DNA of 64,000 nt from Trifolium pratense (lineage: Eukaryota > Streptophyta > Magnoliopsida > Fabales > Fabaceae). The notes beneath the pieces were generated by a model that saw only the letters and a program-made list of their open reading frames with translations, searched no databases and was not told where the DNA came from. A program made the position numbers and the translations under genes. The stretch is taken from the NCBI RefSeq assembly GCF_020283565.1, contig NC_060060.1, positions 2,480,001 through 2,544,000 on the forward strand, read 5' to 3'. Positions 43,600 to 54,039 of this stretch are shown piece after piece (position 1 is the stretch's first letter; each line of letters starts with the position of its first letter).

Positions 43600-43957
43600 T
43601 AAGGAGAACTAAGCGATTTAGAAGGTGAACTTGGTGATTCAAGAGGTACACTAAGTAATCCAGAATGTAAACATTGTCATCCAAGAGGTAAACTAGGCGA
43701 TATATTAGCTAAGCAGGGTGATTCATAAGCTAGATTAAGTGTTTTAGGAGTTGAAGGTGGACTTGGTGTCAAGGCCATCCAGGTATGCTTGGTGCACTTG
43801 GAATTGTTGGTATGCCTGAAATTGTTGGTATGGATATTCTTGAAATTATTGGTATGTGTATGCCTGGAATAGATGGTATACCTGGTATATTTGGGAATAG
43901 AATTCCTGGTATGCATGGAATACCAGGTATAAAACAATCAATACTTGCACCGTCCAC
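43600..43957 (-). pseudogene. Degraded Pro-Gly-Ile-rich repeat protein remnant
   Basis: On the minus strand from 43957, a 62-codon frame encodes a repeated I-P-G-I-P / I-P-x-I unit and ends in PGWP. A shift into another frame continues with a Ser/Pro-rich stretch (TPSPPSTPKTL...) that is itself cut by stops. The repetitive pattern and frame changes look like a decayed proline-rich cell-wall-type gene or an expanded low-complexity repeat. There is no signal peptide. I do not recognise a specific family. Confidence 0.35.
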
Positions 43958-44342
43958 ATTAGTTTCGTGCCTAGTGACTTAAAATTTCATATTATATATT
44001 AATATTTTTATGGCGCTGCATAAAATTTCATATTATATGTTAATATGTTTTTATAAGGTAATAATATTTTTCATTAAAAACAATACTAATATTATATGTA
44101 AAAAAATATTAAATATATAACTTAAATATAAACACAGAAATATATAAGACAACAGTCTTTGTAAGAGACACTTTTTAACATACTGAGTTATTTTACAAGT
44201 ACAAGTGAATATGAGTTATTCCTACATGCCTCTACAGTCACATATGAACTAAACTGATGAAACTTCTCCAAGATTGGCACATTTTTACCCTAAGATGGCA
44301 AACTCATCAATAACTGTCAAAATGACTTTAAGTGTTTTCAGC

Positions 44343-44412
44343 CTCTTTCGATCGAAGTTGCGAAGATCGAACTATGATCCTCGCTACCAAGTACAGTGTC
44401 AATCATCACTCA
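44343..44412 (-). repeat. Partial tRNA-derived SINE
   Basis: The complement reads TGATTGACACTGTACTTGGT then AGTTCGATCTTCGCAAC, matching the 5' half of the SINE at 19893-20046. It stops where the RNase H fragment begins. Confidence 0.6.
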
Positions 44413-45080
44413 ACCACAGTTCTGCAGTGCGGCCTGCATCGACGATGTTGGTGTTGTGGCAGACCCCGAGTGGTCATTGGATGAAGGCAAACACGGATGG
44501 GTCGGTGTTTCGCGACTATATGGCCAATTTTCGTGGAGGTTGTGCACAAAAATTCAGTGGTGTCTCGGTGCTTCATGCTGAGATTGTAGCCTTGATCCTT
44601 GCTATGGAATTAGCACATAAAAAGAAATGGCACTATCTTTGGGTGGAGAGTGACTGTGTTGCTGCAAATTAACATGGCACCTTGGGACTTATGGAATAGA
44701 TGGTCGAATTGTTTGCATCGTGGCCTTACCATGAGGTGGTCTCATATTTATCATGAAGGTAATGCTTGTGTGGATAAGTTTGCTACTATTGGACACACAT
44801 ATACGCAAATGCGGTGGTGGGGTTCTTTACCAGGTGTGCTGCGGGATGATTTTCTACGTGACAAACTTGGTATTCTACAATATCGTCACAATTGAGTTTG
44901 TTTTGTAATGTTCTTTATTTTGGGGCAAGGCATAGTCCCCCCATGTCATTATTTATTTTCTCTTTTTATATAATTTGGGATATAGGTAGACAATGGAAAA
45001 GATAGAGGTGCCAACATAGTTGGGATGTCTATCACTACCTTGATATCTGGAAGCATTTAATTTATCAAAAAAACAAAAAA
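44413..45080 (+). mobile_element. RNase H-only LINE-type retroposon, decayed
   Basis: RNase H coding sequence (KANTDGSVF, LHAEIVALILAMELA, WVESDC) runs to a stop near 44670, then continues in another frame (YHEGNACVDKFATIGH, LRDKLG) to TGA 44893-44895. The 3' UTR contains GGGGCAAGGCATAGTCCCCC and GAGGTGCCAACATAGTTGG and ends in an A-rich tail at about 45065-45081. It is a close relative of 58151-58843, including the 3' UTR. Confidence 0.8.
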
Positions 45081-45255
45081 ATTACATTAATTTGAACATA
45101 TACAAATAAAATTAAATGAGTATGTATAGTACAAATAAAATGATCCACATTTACATAATGATCTGCTTATAACAATCCAAAAAAAAATTCCTAGTCAACC
45201 ATAGTTCAGTAGCATCTCTAAATCAATTAATATGGCTTAGACTTCATAATCTCTT

Positions 45256-48200
45256 CTAAGTCTTCTTCATACTCAAAAAATCAAGTAACGGTTTATCTGA
45301 GACAGGAATCATCTTCACAACAAAACCAATTGGCCAAGAAACAGCACCAAAACCAATACAAATAATCCATTCTCTCCAATTCAACCTCTCTGTATCAGCA
45401 AACTTCTTCAAAAACTCAACCATCACAACTTGAAGGACCAATGTCACACCAACAATTCCCAAAAACAACTTACTCTTAAATATCCCTTCAAACACATTCT
45501 TCTTCTCCAACTTCCTTGCATTAAACTCATTAAACACTTGACAAAGAACAAATGTATTGAATATCAATGTGTCATTTACCTTTGATGTCACACCAAAAAT
45601 AGTTTCACCTTTGAATTGAAGTGTCAACAAAATTACTATTTGGTAGAAAGCTTGTGACAAAAGATTCCTCCACATAATGTTAGTAATAAGAGGTTTTGTT
45701 CTACCAACAGGTTTTTGATCCATTAATTCCTTAGTAGGTTTTTCAGTTGCAAGAGCCAATGCACCTAATGTATCCATAATCAAATTCACCCATAATAATT
45801 GAACTGCTGTTAAAGGTACTTCACCTGCTGAAACCGCCGCGACAAAATTGATAACAAGTGCAGCTACATTCACTGTTAGTTGAAATTGAATGAATTTTTG
45901 AATGTTGTTGTAAACACATCTTCCCCAATTTAAAACTGTTACTATAGATGCAAAATTGTCATCTAATATAACAATATCTGAACTCTCTTTTGCAACTTCA
46001 GTACCTTGAATTCCCATTGAAAGTCCAATATCAGCTTCTTTCAATGCAGGTGCATCGTTTGTTCCATCTCCGGTAACGGCAACTACATGTCCTTTTTGCT
46101 TTAAGCATTGCACCATTAGAAGTTTGTCAAAAGGTGAAGATCTTGCCATTACAGAGATTTTGTCAACTTTCGCTAACCTCTCTTCAGGCGAAAAATTACG
46201 AAATTGTTCACCTTCGACCACAGTTTCATCTGTGTCTTGATTAGGTCGAAGAATTCCACATTCGAATGCTATTGCTTTTGCAGTGAAAACATTGTCACCT
46301 ATATATTAGAGATAAAGTTCGTTAATAGTTAGTTAAAAGTTAGTTATATTAGTTATATTCCATTCTATTCATAATTCATTATTGATTAATTGATCAAGTT
46401 ATCAATAAATGGGATATTTCAGCAATACCTGTAATCATTTTGACATTCACACCGGCATGTTGGCAGGCTTCCACCGCCGTTTTCACCCCTGGGCGACACG
46501 GATCCTTAATGCCAACAAGACCTAACAATGTTAAACCATCATCTTTTACCACCATCTTGTTGCCTCCTTCACCTCCTAGCTCTTCGTTCGCGACTTCTGT
46601 GTATGCTAAAGCGATACAACGAAGACTACTAGCTGCCATACCTTGAATAATGTTTTCAAATTTCGACATGGTTTCATTGTCAAGATCTTTCACATTTCCA
46701 TAACTATCATAGTATCTAGAACACATTCTTAATACCATCTCTGCAGCTCCTTTCCAATGTGCACTAACTTTGTTGTCGACATTTCTTCTCAATAAAACGC
46801 CACTTCTTTTCTTCTTCGAGTTGAATGTCTCCACTTGAATAATAGAGCAACTTTTTGACAAATTTTCCATAACCATATTCAATTCCAAAACAGCCCAAGA
46901 TAATATTGCCTTTTCAGTTGGACTACCAGAAAACTCGAATTTTGAATCAGAACCTGATTTAGATTTGTGAACACCACCGGTTGTATTATGAGCTACTCCT
47001 TCTTTGATCAATTGAAGAACAAATGGATCAACATTTGAATATGCATTATCTTCCAAAGGCTCTAGACCAAGCCAAAACTTTGTCACCTTCATCTGATTCA
47101 AAGTTAGTGTACCTATTACAAAGCACATGATTAAAGTTAGTCCATTGGTTACAACATTTTTATGAAAATGAGAATTTGAAAATAATCTAAAAATGGCTGC
47201 AAATGATAAGTTGGTTTTAATAGCTTCTCTAAAAATAACTTTTGCTTTTCTTAAAAATCTGTAAAAAATTATTTAAAATTATAGAATGCAAAAATCATTT
47301 TTTTTATAATCCGTAATAAGTAGACGCTAGGATGTGTGGTAAATGAATATTTCCTCCATCCTTAATTATAAGCAAAAATTCACTTTTTAGATTCATTGAA
47401 AAAGTGATGTATCTGGTCTACATTATAGTCCAGATATATGAGTTATTCCATGAATCTGAAAAGTTGACTTTTGGTTATAATTAAGGATAGAGGGAGTATG
47501 TGAGATATTCTATATATTAAAAGCTAGTTGAGAACCAATAAACTAACTATTAGCAAATTATAACTAACTTTTGCATTTGGAATAATACCTGTTTTATCAG
47601 TGCAGATAGTAGTAGCAGATCCCATTGTTTCACAAGCAGAAAGTTTTCTAACCATAGCTTGATCAGCCATCATTTTCTTCATTGAATAAGCAAGAGTCAA
47701 TGTCACAGCTAATGGCAAACCCTCAGGGATAGCAACAACAACAATAGTAACAGCATCAGCAATAATTCCAATAATTGCATTCATCACATCATCAAAACTA
47801 GTCTTCCGTCCGTTAAACTTTTTAACACCGTTATCGGTCTTTGTATTCCCGGTGAAATATCGAATCAACAAAACAATAAGGACTAAAAACGCCACAACCA
47901 AACCAACCTTTCCAATCGATGATGTCAACTTATTCAACCTTGTTTGCAAAGGTGTTTCTTCGTCGATATCATTGCTTATCGAACTCATCATTTGTCCCCA
48001 AGTTGTGTTCATACCGACCGATGTAACAAGCATTTTCGCATAACCATCAGCAACTTTTGTTCCGGAAAATAAAAATGGATGATGGTCTTTATTAATCTCT
48101 ACATGATCACTCTCACCGGTCATGCTTGATTCATCGACTCTCAATGAATGTCCATCTATAAACAATCCATCAGCCGGTACCTGATCACCGATCTTCAAAC

Positions 48201-48924
48201 AAACAACATCACCAACAACAATATCAAAGATGGACACCTTTTGTCGGCGCCCACTACGAACCAAATCAATTTGAATGTCATTGCTCACTTGAGACAATTT
48301 GTCAAATTGTTTGTTTTGTTTGAAATTGCTTATTGATGACATTGAAATAACAATGAAAACAGCTAGAAAAATGCTACCACCATCATACCAACCTTCTTTG
48401 ATTCCATGTTGCTTGATTCCAAAGGCAAGTGAAAGAGTAGCACAAACCAAAAGTATTAGAATTGTTACATCCTTAAAAGCTTCAGCAATGAAATGAAAGA
48501 AACTTTTAGAAGGTGGTTTTTTGTAAGTGTTGGAACCAAACACTTGTTTTCTACTTGCAATGTCTTCAAAATCATCACTTTTGATACCAAACTCAATGTT
48601 GGTTTTAAGATTTGAAGCAACTACTTCAACTCCACCATGGTTTTGAAGGGTTTCAATGTTTTTTTCTTTGACAATATCTATGAGAGTTTCTTGATCAATG
48701 GTATAAGAGTGATGAGGTGATAAATTCAAATCAACCAAAGTGAAAGATGGGGTAGGTGCAATTTTTGGTTTGTTGGATTTTTTGGTGAAATGTGACATGA
48801 AAGCTCTAGAACAATAGATTTTCATGAAAGCATTGTGCCATCTTTTGTTGTATGTGCTATTTTTGTTTGGTGCATTGAGAAGTGTCTCAATGTTGTTCAT
48901 GTTTGTCAAGAAGGTCATTGACAT
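45256..48924 (-). CDS. Autoinhibited plasma-membrane-type Ca2+-ATPase, ACA12/ACA13-like, three exons
   Basis: The CDS on the minus strand is 48924-47589, 47112-46429 and 46298-45256, with GT-AG introns; 1020 aa. It starts at the ATG at 48922-48924. It is a P2B ATPase that exports Ca2+ from the cytosol. A calmodulin-binding-like N-terminus (about 25-45, KRWHNAFMKIYCSRAFMSH) leads to TM1-2 (about 152-200), the actuator TGES (269-272), TM3-4 with PEGLP (400-404), and the phosphorylation motif CTDKTG (Asp 443). The nucleotide domain (KGAAEMVL) and hinge (VTGDGTNDAPALK) follow, then TM5-10. All catalytic motifs are present. Both introns are phase 1 and split a conserved Gly codon, one in DKTG and one in MITGDN. 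Overall sequence closely follows the ACA12/13 branch, which is stress- and pathogen-induced in Arabidopsis. A Stowaway MITE lies in the first intron. Confidence 0.94.
47350..47498. repeat. Stowaway-like MITE in intron 1 of the Ca2+-ATPase gene
   Basis: The ends CTCCATCCTTAATTATAA and TTATAATTAAGGATAGAGGGAG are inverted, and the right end is followed by TA. It is about 149 bp, with GATTCATTGAAAAAGTGA and its partner near the other end. Confidence 0.8.
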
Positions 48925-50022
48925 GGTTTTCAAGAACAAAAGTATAATTAACAACAATTTTGAGATGGTAATATTAAGAAAAATTAAAAAAAAAAAATAA
49001 TATAACAAGAAAAAAAATGAAAAGGTGGTAAGGGAATATATATAGTGACACAAAATGTATATATGGAGAAGGTAGAGAATGAATTGAAGGATTGAAAGTA
49101 TTGACACAATAGGAACAATGCAGTTTGTATGTTAAAGTAATCAATGTAAATAAGTGATGAATATATTGAATGATAAAAACTTTAGATTTTGCATATTGAT
49201 GTTATATCATGCAAACATATTTATATATAGATGATGAATCATGATGTAACGCGTTTGCTTAAAAAATGTTGAAGATGTATATACTCCTTAGCATTGAAGT
49301 AAATATGTGACTCATTTTCGTGATAAATTGAAAAGCTACCACTTCATAATACAGTTCATACTGTTTTCCGCATATATAATTAATTTAGCGTGTGTCGACG
49401 TCCATATTACAATATTTTTGTTTAAGGAATTGAGGAAGTTACTGGGAAATGGTGTGTGGGGGGGTGCTTTAATTAATTTGGTGGGTTTGGTATTTGACAA
49501 CACAGTCAGCAAGATACCTAAACTTCAAAGATAAGCTCTACCCCACGTATTGACCACGTATGTGTTCTTTCTTTCATTCTTCCTCGTTGTCGGACAGGCA
49601 ATTCAATTTTAGACTAAAGTTAACTTTTAGGCCAACACTTTAATACTTTCTTCCTTTTTTTTTTTTTTTTTAAGATAGATGAAATGACAAAATCATTATA
49701 AACTCACATATATAAGTGAGAGAGTTGGAGTTGAAACCCAGTCAAGACATTTGACCTAACAATTTTGACATTTTTTATTTTGGTTGAACAATTTCGACAT
49801 TTTTGTCAGTTGAACTAACACTTGTAGACTTTTAATACTCAATTTTATCATCTTATTTTAAATATAAATCAAATACATCTATACTTTATGACAATATTTA
49901 ATATGCTCTCATTTATTCGATTTAAAAGATGAAATTTTAAACACTTAATTATTTGAAAGAAAAAAAGTATATTATTAACTTTATAATGTCTCTTAGTTAG
50001 TATTTGGGCTAAAACTACTATA
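48925..50022. other. Upstream region of the Ca2+-ATPase gene
   Basis: A TATA box (TATATATA, 49037-49044, minus-strand sense) lies about 115 bp before the start codon. Beyond it the sequence is AT-rich, with no gene recognised. Confidence 0.5.
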
Positions 50023-50357
50023 TACCTCCTTTCCAATAGTATAAAAAAAAAATTGCAAAATTTTGTTGTCCTATTTTATAAGACATTTTTCAAAGTTTAA
50101 TGTTCATTAATTAAATTTTCATAAAAATACTTCTAATTAAATGAAGAAAAATTGCGTCAAAAAAAAATTAAATGAAGAAAAATAAAAGATTAATATTTTT
50201 TTCTCTTAATAGTTGAAGGGTAATTTTGAAAAGAAAATATATATTATTGATAAATTTAATATAAAAACTATTTATTTTTAATTCTTTTTTTTTGACAGTT
50301 TTTATTTTTAATTCTTATAGTGTTGTGAAAAATGTTTTATATATTAGAACGGAGGTA
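50023..50357. repeat. Stowaway-like MITE, about 335 bp
   Basis: TACCTCCTTTCCAATAGTAT at the left and ATATTAGAACGGAGGTA at the right are inverted and resemble the CTCCNTCCG(T)TCC ends of Stowaway elements flanked by TA. Confidence 0.65.
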
Positions 50358-50509
50358 GCCGAAGAAATACACATTATGGCTTATTATGTGGTTTTGTTTT
50401 TTGACAGTTATGGCTTATTATGTGGTTAAAGACTAAAATGTTTGATTTAATGTATCAAAGGGACGCGGCGAATAAACCATAAATTATTCTGTGATTGGGA
50501 TAAAGATTA

Positions 50510-50685
50510 GAGTTTAATTGTTAAACATTGTCCGTGTAAAGATTTTTTACATCCAATGATGTGTTGCCACATCATTTAATGAATGTGACACATCATGTGT
50601 TTTTAAATATCATACATGATGTGCCAGTATATTGTTGGATACGTGTAAAATAATTTTACATTGACGGTGCATATAAATTAAATTC
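50510..50685. repeat. MITE, Mutator-like (9-bp target duplication)
   Basis: GAGTTTAATTG... and ...AAATTAAATTC are inverted ends, with inner CCGTGTAAAGATTTTTTAC pairing with GTAAAATAATTTTACATTG. TAAAGATTA flanks both sides (50501-50509 and 50686-50694). Confidence 0.82.
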
Positions 50686-50915
50686 TAAAGATTAATGGAT
50701 AATGTTGAATGAAGAGGACTGATTATAATTAAATTTATAATAAACCATAAACTATCAAGTGAATCAAGTTGATTTGCTTCGGTTGTTCAGTTTAAAACAT
50801 TTCTTTTTTAAAATAATACATTTATCATGTGTATTTCATGCTATCATTTTATCAGGTTTCCTGCTATTAATTTTTCAAACAATCATTCTTTCATACAAAC
50901 TATTTCATGCTTTTA

Positions 50916-51215
50916 CACTACTAGGAATTTGCTAATTTTTTGCGGATTTTAGTGAAAATGCCGCAGGAAATTACCTTCTTGAAGATTTTCCTGCGGACTA
51001 TGGTGCCCAAGTGATAGGTAATTGTTTTGTTGAGGATTTGAAATCCACAAGAATTCCTACAGACTTTTCTATAGAAAAATCAAACAAAATCCGCAAGAAA
51101 TACTCGGGTAATTTTATAAATCGCAGGAAAATCCATATGAAAAAGTTTAGAGTTTTCATTTAAAATAAATCTTTAGATGAATCCCCAGGAAATATTTGGC
51201 CTATAAATCCATAGG
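50916..51215 (+). mobile_element. CACTA-type transposon terminus, fragment
   Basis: It starts CACTACTAGGAATTTG and carries subterminal repeats of (C/T)CGCA(G/A)GAAA(T/A) and its complement (at about 50959, 50990, 51089 and 51121), as CACTA elements do. The opposite terminus is not present in the window, so this is a fragment. Confidence 0.6.
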
Positions 51216-51724
51216 AAAAAAAAATTCTAATTAAAGAATGTTATATAATTTAGAATATTATAATTTTATTAGTAACAACTTAGTTATAACTGACTTTCTT
51301 AATCACATTGTGCTAAAAAATAATAATGATTTGGGGCAGATCGCAGTCCTATCGAGTCGTAAGAAAATTTCTCATCCAACCCACTCATTTTCTCACCTAC
51401 CCCCTGTTTTCCCATTTTTGCCCTTGGTCAAAAAATTCGAAACGCGTTTTCCGAAAATTTTTTGCCTTTAAAAACAACTTCGGAATGTGTTTTCCGAATT
51501 TTTTCCAAATTTGAACTAAAAAAATTCTTAAGTGTTGTTTACATCACAGCAGCACAACCTCAGCATGCTACATAGTACACTATGTTTTTAAGAAACAAAT
51601 ATGGTAACATCTTCAAACTATCCCAATTAGTATCTTAGGAAATCCAGAAACATTACGAAGTCTTGGTTGTGGCCGGTTAGGACGGAATGACAAATTCTGG
51701 ATAATATTAATAGCAAAAAAAAAA
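51216..51724. other. Intergenic DNA
   Basis: No gene or transposon end was recognised. Confidence 0.4.
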
Positions 51725-51940
51725 GATTTGGATTGGGTGCAGTCAGCACCCATGACTGCATGCACTAGGTACAACCAAGACCGTTTGATCAAGATCGGAC
51801 AACTTAAATTTAAGATCAGAATTTTAAATATTTAAAAAAAAATCAAAACTGCATTTAAATCTGGATCATCTTATTAGACGGCTCTGATGCATTGATTGCA
51901 CCTTAACTGCATCCAAACCGACGGCTCCTAATCCATCTCC
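51725..51940. repeat. MITE related to the 27780-27965 insertion
   Basis: TTGGATTGGGTGCAGTCAGC at the left pairs with the right end ...TGCATCCAAACC...CTAATCCATCTCC. Inner GTTTGATCAAGATCGGACA corresponds to the same block in the relative. The flanking A runs hide any target duplication. Confidence 0.7.
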
Positions 51941-52178
51941 AAAAAAAATAGTTTCCATCTTAGAAAACCTCCACGTTTCAAAAATTGCGCATCTAAACCT
52001 CATAATTGTCTAGAAACACACTTGATGGCGCAAAATCTGGTGGTATTTTCAAATGTATGTTTCCGGACAGAAGTTGAAGGTAGGGAAAATACTGCCCTTT
52101 TACATATCATGGTATTTCTACAAAAGGTTGATCAAAGATAATGTAAGCCAAGTTACATAGTGTTTCCTCTAAATAACA

Positions 52179-52254
52179 AAAAACAAATGTGGATTTGAAC
52201 TCAGCACCTTGAGATTACAAGACTAAGCTCTTAACACTGAGCTAGAAACTGTCG
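52179..52254 (-). repeat. 76-bp tRNA-like retroposon with 11-bp target duplication
   Basis: On the minus strand it reads as a degraded tRNA: A-box TAGCTCAGTGTTAAGAGC, an anticodon-loop region with CTTGTAATC (Thr UGU-like), and B-box GAGTTCAAATCC. TCTAAATAACA flanks it exactly (52168-52178 and 52255-52265). The acceptor stem does not pair, so it is not a functional tRNA gene. Confidence 0.75.
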
Positions 52255-52447
52255 TCTAAATAACATGCTTGTGTAATAAAATGTTACCTCATTTGTTTTC
52301 TAAGGAGTGCGAAAACAAGGGATGGTTGGTATGTCAAGAATCTTCCATATTTTTATCCATATGAACTTTCAAAACAGAAATTAAACGCCTTGTTGTTTGG
52401 TAAACCAGAAGCTAAAAGGCAACAAAAATAGTATACAAATCCTCTAC

Positions 52448-52560
52448 AGTGATGCACGGTGCAGTGGCTATAGAAACCATAGATCTAGCGAAAGCAACTC
52501 TCTCTTTTGCTCTAACAGTTTCTATGGCCGCTGCACAGCAGTGTCTATAGGAGATCTTAA
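52448..52560. repeat. Compact hairpin of about 100 nt
   Basis: GTGCAGTGGCTATAGAAAC (about 52459-52477) pairs with GTTTCTATGGCCGCTGCAC (about 52517-52535) over 19 positions with two G-U wobbles, and weaker pairing extends inward and outward. It could be a small MITE or a precursor-like foldback. Confidence 0.5.
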
Positions 52561-54039
52561 TCTATATGTTAATATAAAAACAGATCTCAGTGCTCTTTTA
52601 TGTTAAGCACTTTTGGGATCCAAATTTACTTTTTAGTGCACTTTAGATATCTGCAGGAAGCTTCTTGACTAAATACAAAATGAGATCAAACTTTGTGCAT
52701 ATTTAGAACCACCGTGTTTTTGAAAAAATCAAGATGGCTCGTTGTGTTTTTTGACAAACTCACCGAGAATCCAAACACACACCTAAAGGGTACTTCCCTA
52801 TATCCAAATCTGTATTTTTTTTACTAAAAATTGCAAGATCACTTCTATATGAAATAATTATAAAAATTAATCGAAAACACACTATACAGGAAACGGCTTA
52901 ATACATGCTTTCTAAATGTTGTCATGACAATCATGTAATTTCATTTCATACCGAGGACATATACTCAAATTATACAACCAACACACCTCACTTCATTTCA
53001 CTGTGATTGCAACAAAATTACTTATAGAGATAGGATTTAAATTTTAAAGTAAAAATGAAGGCAATAAACAAGAATCAACATCAGCATGTGGGGAATAGAC
53101 TTTGAAGTTATGAATTCCTTACCTTTTCTTCCCGAAGGATGAGCTCAAATGGTAGTTCTGATTTGGTAGGAATGCTATTTTCTCCAACATAAAGCATGCT
53201 TCTCAGCTATCAACCGGAACTATCCAGTAACCGGAGAGAATCCAAACCGCAATCAACATTGGTAGAGTCCAGGATGAGAAGCCGACTCGCGTTCATGGCT
53301 TAAACAATCACTTCTTCAACTTACCAACATATGCATTGTATATAAAGAGAAGTTGTATTCATCACTTGAAAACTATATGCATAGATGAAATATTCGTAAA
53401 AAGAGCACATTGCCAAAATATCAACCAGAAAAACAACCTATGATAAGTGGATTATCAAATATCAATATCAATAATATAAATACTCTTAGAATTGAGTATT
53501 GGGCCTAACTCAACCTTACAACACCGGTTTGTAAGGTGAGGTTTGCCTCTACTTTATAAACACATGTTCAGGTCATCTCGCATCCTATGTGTGACTTCTT
53601 AACAAATACAAAGGCATGTCCAGAAACATATACAAAACATTATATGTAGGAAGTGTATAATATATATTATATAAATAAACAGTAGTGCCTCACATTATTA
53701 ATTAATTAATGTCATGACAATACTATCAGCAAATGAATAAATGATAAATATGATCCAAACTAGAGAATAAGAAGAAAAAAAAACAAGAAAAAACAAAAAC
53801 TATTTCGTGTACATTTCCAAATTCAGGTCATAAATATTATTGCCTAGCATCGGAAAATTATCAACAATTAATTCTCAGATGGCATTCCCTGCATAGACGA
53901 CACTTTGAAGACGATGCAGAACCTTCCAGTGACAAGCAACATTTAACATGAGATTTTCTCAGTACTGTAAGAATATGGTAAGCCACGGTGGACACTTCAT
54001 CACAAGATTATGACTATAATATGAGTGTGTTAATCTCAA
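52561..54039. other. 3' flank of the galacturonosyltransferase gene
   Basis: A half-copy of the TTTGGATTC MITE family lies at about 52690-52780. A repeat block at about 53485-53600 (TTGGGCCTAACTCAACCTTA) resembles a dispersed legume repeat, with a related diverged block at about 59840-60010. The nearest part probably includes the 3' UTR. Confidence 0.45.

Noticed and set aside
43785..43982. Plus-strand Gly/Ile/Met repeat frame
   Set aside because: It is the complement of the Pro-Gly-Ile repeat; at most one strand is meaningful and neither has gene-like context.
48925..49107. Upstream extension of the Ca2+-ATPase frame by 61 hydrophobic residues
   Set aside because: It is Phe/Leu/Ile-rich low-complexity sequence that overlaps the likely TATA box at 49037-49044 and has no counterpart in the family; the ATG at 48924 gives the expected N-terminus.
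52179..52254. Functional tRNA gene
   Set aside because: A and B boxes are recognisable but the acceptor stem does not pair and the unit is flanked by a retroposition-type duplication.
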